64,000 bases of DNA, from NCBI RefSeq assembly GCF_000764305.2, contig NW_025934863.1, positions 250,431-314,430 on the forward strand. The letters are read 5' to 3'. Positions 59,759 through 64,000 of this stretch are shown here, one piece after another. The DNA comes from Hyalella azteca (taxonomy: Eukaryota; Arthropoda; Malacostraca; Amphipoda; Hyalellidae). The position numbers were made by a program, and so were the translations under genes. Each line of letters starts with the position of its first letter. Position 1 is the stretch's first letter. The notes below the pieces were generated by a model that was given only the letters and a program-made list of their open reading frames with translations, was not told the origin of the DNA and ran no database searches.

Positions 59759-59912
59759 TTTTTAGCGCATTTTCTCATTTATGGAAAAAATGCACTATTG
59801 TGCTCGCCATGTCCGTCTGTCTGTCTGTCCGTCTGTCCGTGACCTCAAGTTTTTGTCGCAAGAAAATGCGCTCTCTGTCACTCACTGCAGTGAGTACTGA
59901 GTTATATTTTTT
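59759..59912 (+). mobile_element. PAL dispersed element, copy 7
   Basis: Begins TTTTTAGCGCATTTTCTCAT, with TGCACTATTGTGCTCGCCAT, a GTCC/GTCT tract, GACCTCAAGTTTTTGTCGCA (the TCGTCGACGA palindrome is broken here), AGAAAATGCGCTCTCTGTCA and the perfect ACTCACTGCAGTGAGT, ending GTTATATTTTTT. Confidence 0.9.
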
Positions 59913-60694
59913 CCTTTAACCTCGAAAAAAATTAAACCCATTTCACGTCAACGAAATTAATTTGATGAAGCATCTGGTGAAAAACACGCGCTTGTGAAAT
60001 TTTACGAAAATAAATAATTTAAAATGAAAAATGAATAAATCCGATGCGTTATAGACAGAAGTTTGAGTATTCTTCATTAATATTGAAGAAATTAGACTTA
60101 CAGCGAATAATACCTGAAGAACGATATTAATTAAATGATATGTGCATGTATAGAGTTCTAACATGTTTTTAATGAAATGTAAGACTAAGTGAAACAAAGT
60201 CGAATAAAAGAGCAAATTGTATTGGTAAGTGAAATAATTTTTACAAAAATATCTTTACTAGATTTGAATTCTCAAAACTAGATCTTCAAATCTTCAAAAT
60301 CAAATCTCTTTACCAGATTCTCAAATTATTCCAAATGATTTTGACGCTTAGGAAATTACACACGTTCAAAACACAACATAAAGAAGCCCTGTCATCCATA
60401 TTCCCTGGCGGGCTCGTAGAACAAAGTCTACGGAGACGCACCAAAAAATTTCAGTAACTCAAAAGAGAAGCAACGTAAATTCAAATACAAAGGAAGATAT
60501 TTATTCCAATTCATGACCATATTCCACCTTTTGTTTCTTCAGTGAATATCAATTCAATAACCCGAAATCTTCTGGAATAACGTTCCAGAAATATCACATC
60601 TGTGAAAAAGGAGAAATTCGAGGCTTCATTTTACTTATTCTGAAAAGTGACGTGACGACGTGATGAGGTGACGCGAATAACGTAAATAATTAAT
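59913..60694. other. unique A+T-rich DNA
   Basis: Nothing recognised. Confidence 0.5.
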
Positions 60695-61140
60695 GTAATT
60701 TAAAGACTATTAATTGAATGAACTAAATGTAATTTAAAGACTTGAATGCGCTTTAAAGACTTGAATGTGATTTAAAGACTTGAATGTGATTTAAAGACTT
60801 GAATGTGATTTAAAGACTTGAATGTGATTTAAAGATATGAATAAAATTTAAAGACTCGTACGTAATTTAGAGACCCACTCGTACGTACTTTAAAGAACTA
60901 TTTTTTAAAGACTTCAGAGTAACAATAATACCTTAATGTGATTCGAAGTCCTGTAAGTAATTTAAAAACTTCTTATTGATTTGAAGACCTGTTTGTAATT
61001 TAAAGATTTATAAATACTATGAAGTCCTTGATTTAATTCAAGAACCTGCAAAGAATTGGAAGTTCCCTAAGTAATTTACAAACTCTTAAGTATTTCGAAG
61101 ACCTGTAAGAAGTTAAAATGCTCGTAAGTAATTAAAATCA
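60695..61140. repeat. 19-bp tandem repeat with decayed flanks
   Basis: The core 60724-60840 has six to seven copies of TGAATGTGATTTAAAGACT, several identical. Toward 61140 the AATTTAAAGAC(C)T and GTAAG words become progressively diverged. Confidence 0.88.
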
Positions 61141-62128
61141 CTAGAAAAGTCTCTCATCTGGCCTTTTAAAGATCGCAAAAAATCTAAGGGAAGTTTTACC
61201 AGCGAGTCAGCAAGACTGCAGCGGCAACAATGGCTTCTAGTTGGCGATGCATGGCAGGACTTGGCATTTTATACCTTCTTTAAAACCCTTCAATGGTCAA
61301 GAATTTCTAATTTTTCTATGCCTTGCATTAAAGGAATAGATAGGCACAATTTTGAGATTTACTTTACTGGATAAGTAAATTGATAAATCTTGGTGTTCCT
61401 ATATTACTTAAATAAAAGCGCAGAAATTTAAGAGATTGCCAAATTTAAGTTAACAAAATATGATAGACATAATCCTGAGAGCTTTGAAAAGTGTTGAGCA
61501 ACGCGCTCATAAATAAGCTTTTAAGCTACGGTCACTGAGTGCTGTGCCTGGTTTTCTAACTTTATAAAAATTAGCTAAGAGAAATTCATAGTGGCTACAA
61601 TCGCCTAATTGAAGTCCAACACTAATCCTTATTGCAGAAACAAACATTCGCAGGCTCGAGAATAATACCATACGTGATCGCCATGAGAAGCAAGCCAAGA
61701 TCTTAAAGATCTCTCTTAGCAGACCAAGATCTGCTGAGAGATGGCGCTTACACAGTCGCAGGAAGTCACCCGTTGTGGCAGATTTTATTTATGCCGCCTC
61801 ATTTGTATAATAAAGCCTGAGTTGCGACTCCCAAACAAAGAATTACGAGACTTGCTTTCCACTCTAGAAGCTTCTTGGCAATGATTTAAAGCCGGGTTAT
61901 GGCCGGCCGCCCGGCACTAAACGATGATGGATCCCAGCCGCGGTGTCTCTCGTGACGAAACAACTGATTTATCACTAATGAGATGCATGACAAGTAATTT
62001 ACGATACCGCCGTCGCTGTATAATCTACGTAACAACTTCTCCAAATTTAAAAAAAAATAATCCAACGCAAGCCAACTCGCTGCTTTATGAGTCTCGAATA
62101 GCTAAATCAGATAAACTATGTAATAAAT
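61141..62128. other. unique DNA with a hairpin at 61709-61742
   Basis: ATCTCTCTTAGCAGA and TCTGCTGAGAGAT pair with a 2-base bulge around CCAAGA. No gene recognised. Confidence 0.45.
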
Positions 62129-62527
62129 TCAACTTAAATGTATGTGAGAGGAATAAAAATTATCGAACAAATGGAAGGCAATAAACAACAAGCATAATAA
62201 AGCAAGATTGACGAAGTGATTTAGAATTAAAAAATTATAAATATATATCATATGACTTCTATATTTTGAATGCATTCCTGCTAAGCGAAATCTTTTTCGA
62301 ACTGCAAGAAAATCTTTAAAGTATTTTTTGCTACGAAAAAAAACATAGACTAATACTGACGGTATTGATATTATTGCAGCGTAAGTTAATACACAAGTCA
62401 CATTAAAGATACAAAAGATTATAACAAGAGATAATAAACAACCAACATGCATAGTAAGTTCGATGTAGAAGCACGCCGTTGAGATCAGCCGGGGTAAAGT
62501 TAACGCCACTCCAGCGCTTGGTTTCAT
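62129..62527 (-). other. unrecognised 132-codon ATG open frame
   Basis: The longest non-repetitive ATG frame in the window. It encodes two strongly hydrophobic stretches (about residues 28-68 and 94-122) separated by a basic segment (FRSKKYFKDF ... KYRS), so if translated it would be a small membrane protein. A+T-rich DNA produces such hydrophobic frames by chance, and I recognise no family. Confidence 0.12.
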
Positions 62528-62579
62528 TTAGGAAATTAGTGCAGGGAGCTGCTAGCAATCACTGAAGGGTGATTTAATA

Positions 62580-62790
62580 AGCGCAGACGAGTCATGAGGC
62601 GCACAGGTCGGCTTCAAATGAACGCAAATGAAGCGTTTTTATGACTCAAGTTACGAACTGAAGCGCAATGCGCCGCGACCGTTAAATTCGAAATTTTGAA
62701 TTTGGAACCCAGGCCGCAGTTCAATATGAAGGTAATTAGAGCATCGTAAAAAGAGTAGCGCATGCAAATGCGGTAGTAAACTCGTCCTTA
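62580..62790. other. candidate regulatory-like island
   Basis: Contains an AP-1-type TGACTCA (62642-62648), GCAATGCGCCGCG (62665-62677, also at 6265), GGTAATTAGAG and an octamer ATGCAAAT (62762-62769). GC-richer and unique, with no open frame. Confidence 0.25.
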
Positions 62791-62899
62791 GTAACTTCCT
62801 GATCCTGCTAGACGACCCAGTGTCATGATCCTACCGCCCACTGCCCTTACAAAGGCTCGGTCGTAACTCCGGCCTCAGTAAGGCGAAAAATAAGGGGAC

Positions 62900-63300
62900 G
62901 TTTTTCGGCTGGTGGAACTGGAGCAGAGTTCCAGCCAAACGGTACAGATACCAAAAACTGGAGTGACTCTGTACAGAATTGAAACAAAGGTGGGCGGTGG
63001 GTGACTTTGGCTAAAATTAAAACAACCGATGCGACTTTGGCTAGAATTAAATAAATTGGAGTTGAGTTACTTGGACCAGAATCGAGGCGAAGTTAAATAC
63101 AGAGAATTCTCTGACCACAATAAAGGAGACTTTGGATACAGAGATGTCGCTGGCGCCAATTGAGTGACTGTGGATACAGAGATGACTTTGACCACAATTG
63201 AGGTGAATGTTGATACAGAGATGACTCTGACCACAATTGAGGAGGCTGTGGATAGAGATGTTTCTGACCTTAATTTAGGTAATAGTGGATACAGAGTGTA
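62900..63300. repeat. degenerate 38-40-bp tandem repeat, about 9 copies
   Basis: The unit is approximately GATACAGAGATGACTTTGAC then CACAATTGAGGTGAATGTG. The best copies lie at 63120-63260; those at 62940-63080 are more diverged. Confidence 0.8.
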
Positions 63301-64000
63301 ATGTCTCTACAACAAATGTTCCAGACAGCAACCATATTCTGGCTTTTGTTCAATTTGACAACAATAAAAATGGAAAGTATTTACCAGATTCAACATAGTT
63401 GACGATAAATCACGTGCAGGAATGCCTCTAGTGTATTTTAGTTAATAGGGCCAGTTTTGTGAAAAAAATGGAATTTTTATTTATAAATAACATTACTCGC
63501 AATGCATACATTTAGTTTAACCACGAGGTCATCACCATGACTCTATTGTAAAGCGACTTATCTTCAAGGTTATATTTGGTATCAGATTTTTAGTGACGGG
63601 AGCCATTATACGCATTGAAAGCGTTGGGTTAAGTGCTTTCATCAACAACGAATATAGTTTTCACCCTTCGTGATGCGACTGAGAAAATTCGCTTGTAACA
63701 TGAGAAGCAACATTAAGATAAAAAAATTACAGTTACAATCAAATTTCCAGAATTGATTAAAGAAGCTGAAAAAGCTACCTAGTTGCCAGGCTAGCCACAA
63801 ACGTTCACAAATTTGTCATCGGGAGTGGATGAATTTTGGAGTCACCAGGATGGAACAACATAATGCTTCGTATGCTTGGCGCCACAGATGACAGTGTTGT
63901 AGATGAAATTGCATAATTGAAATTGTAATATAATATATATGCATAAAACAAATAATATTTTATTTTATTTTATTTCAAATGTCCTGCAGCGCTAATTATG
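63301..64000. other. unique A+T-rich DNA to window end
   Basis: No gene, RNA or repeat recognised. Confidence 0.5.

Overview
The window looks like intergenic or intronic chromosomal DNA of an animal. It is strongly A+T-rich, packed with tandem repeats and short dispersed elements, and shows no operon-like gene layout, no rRNA or tRNA that I can recognise, and no open reading frame resembling a known protein family. The longest open frames (200-300 codons) are all tandem arrays whose units happen to lack stop codons. The style of the repeats suggests an arthropod, perhaps a malacostracan crustacean, but nothing here proves that.

Layout. 0-5 kb: mostly unique A+T-rich DNA with a few degenerate short-unit repeats. 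5-7.8 kb: a 22-bp tandem array, three copies of a compact palindrome-rich dispersed element (called 'PAL' here) and a degenerate ACGTCA-containing array. 9.6-12.4 kb: a 28-bp minisatellite, a 24-bp A+T-rich array, and a perfect 155-bp duplication flanking the only N. 16.8-17.6 kb: a hAT-like transposon end and an inverted pair of PAL copies, one inserted into a 48-bp tandem repeat. 25-37 kb: several minisatellites, a candidate foldback element with terminal inverted repeats (33.05-33.44 kb), a very homogeneous 31-copy 24-bp satellite (34.8-35.6 kb) and a 31-bp array. 41-42.5 kb: an ATT microsatellite, a C-rich tandem repeat and another PAL copy. 45-57.7 kb: more tandem arrays, including a second, diverged block of the same 24-bp satellite lodged inside a 26-bp minisatellite. 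One junction of that block carries a 14-base match to the Tn5 mosaic end used in sequencing libraries. 59.8 kb: the seventh PAL copy. 60.7-63.3 kb: two degenerate arrays.

Between the repeats lie islands of more complex, GC-richer, non-repetitive sequence (near 1.7, 3.3, 6.3, 15.3, 18.9, 21.3, 21.9, 33.5, 38.6, 39.3, 40.7, 51.9, 52.6 and 62.7 kb). Several contain clustered matches to common transcription-factor motifs. They are the likeliest functional DNA here (enhancers or other conserved non-coding elements), but this is inference from composition and can only be tested by cross-species alignment.

I found no evidence of a new gene system. The most useful observations are the PAL family (7 copies, with an internal tetranucleotide tract), the foldback element, the shared 24-bp satellite, and two probable assembly or library artefacts (the N at 12217 and the mosaic-end match at 56056-56069).
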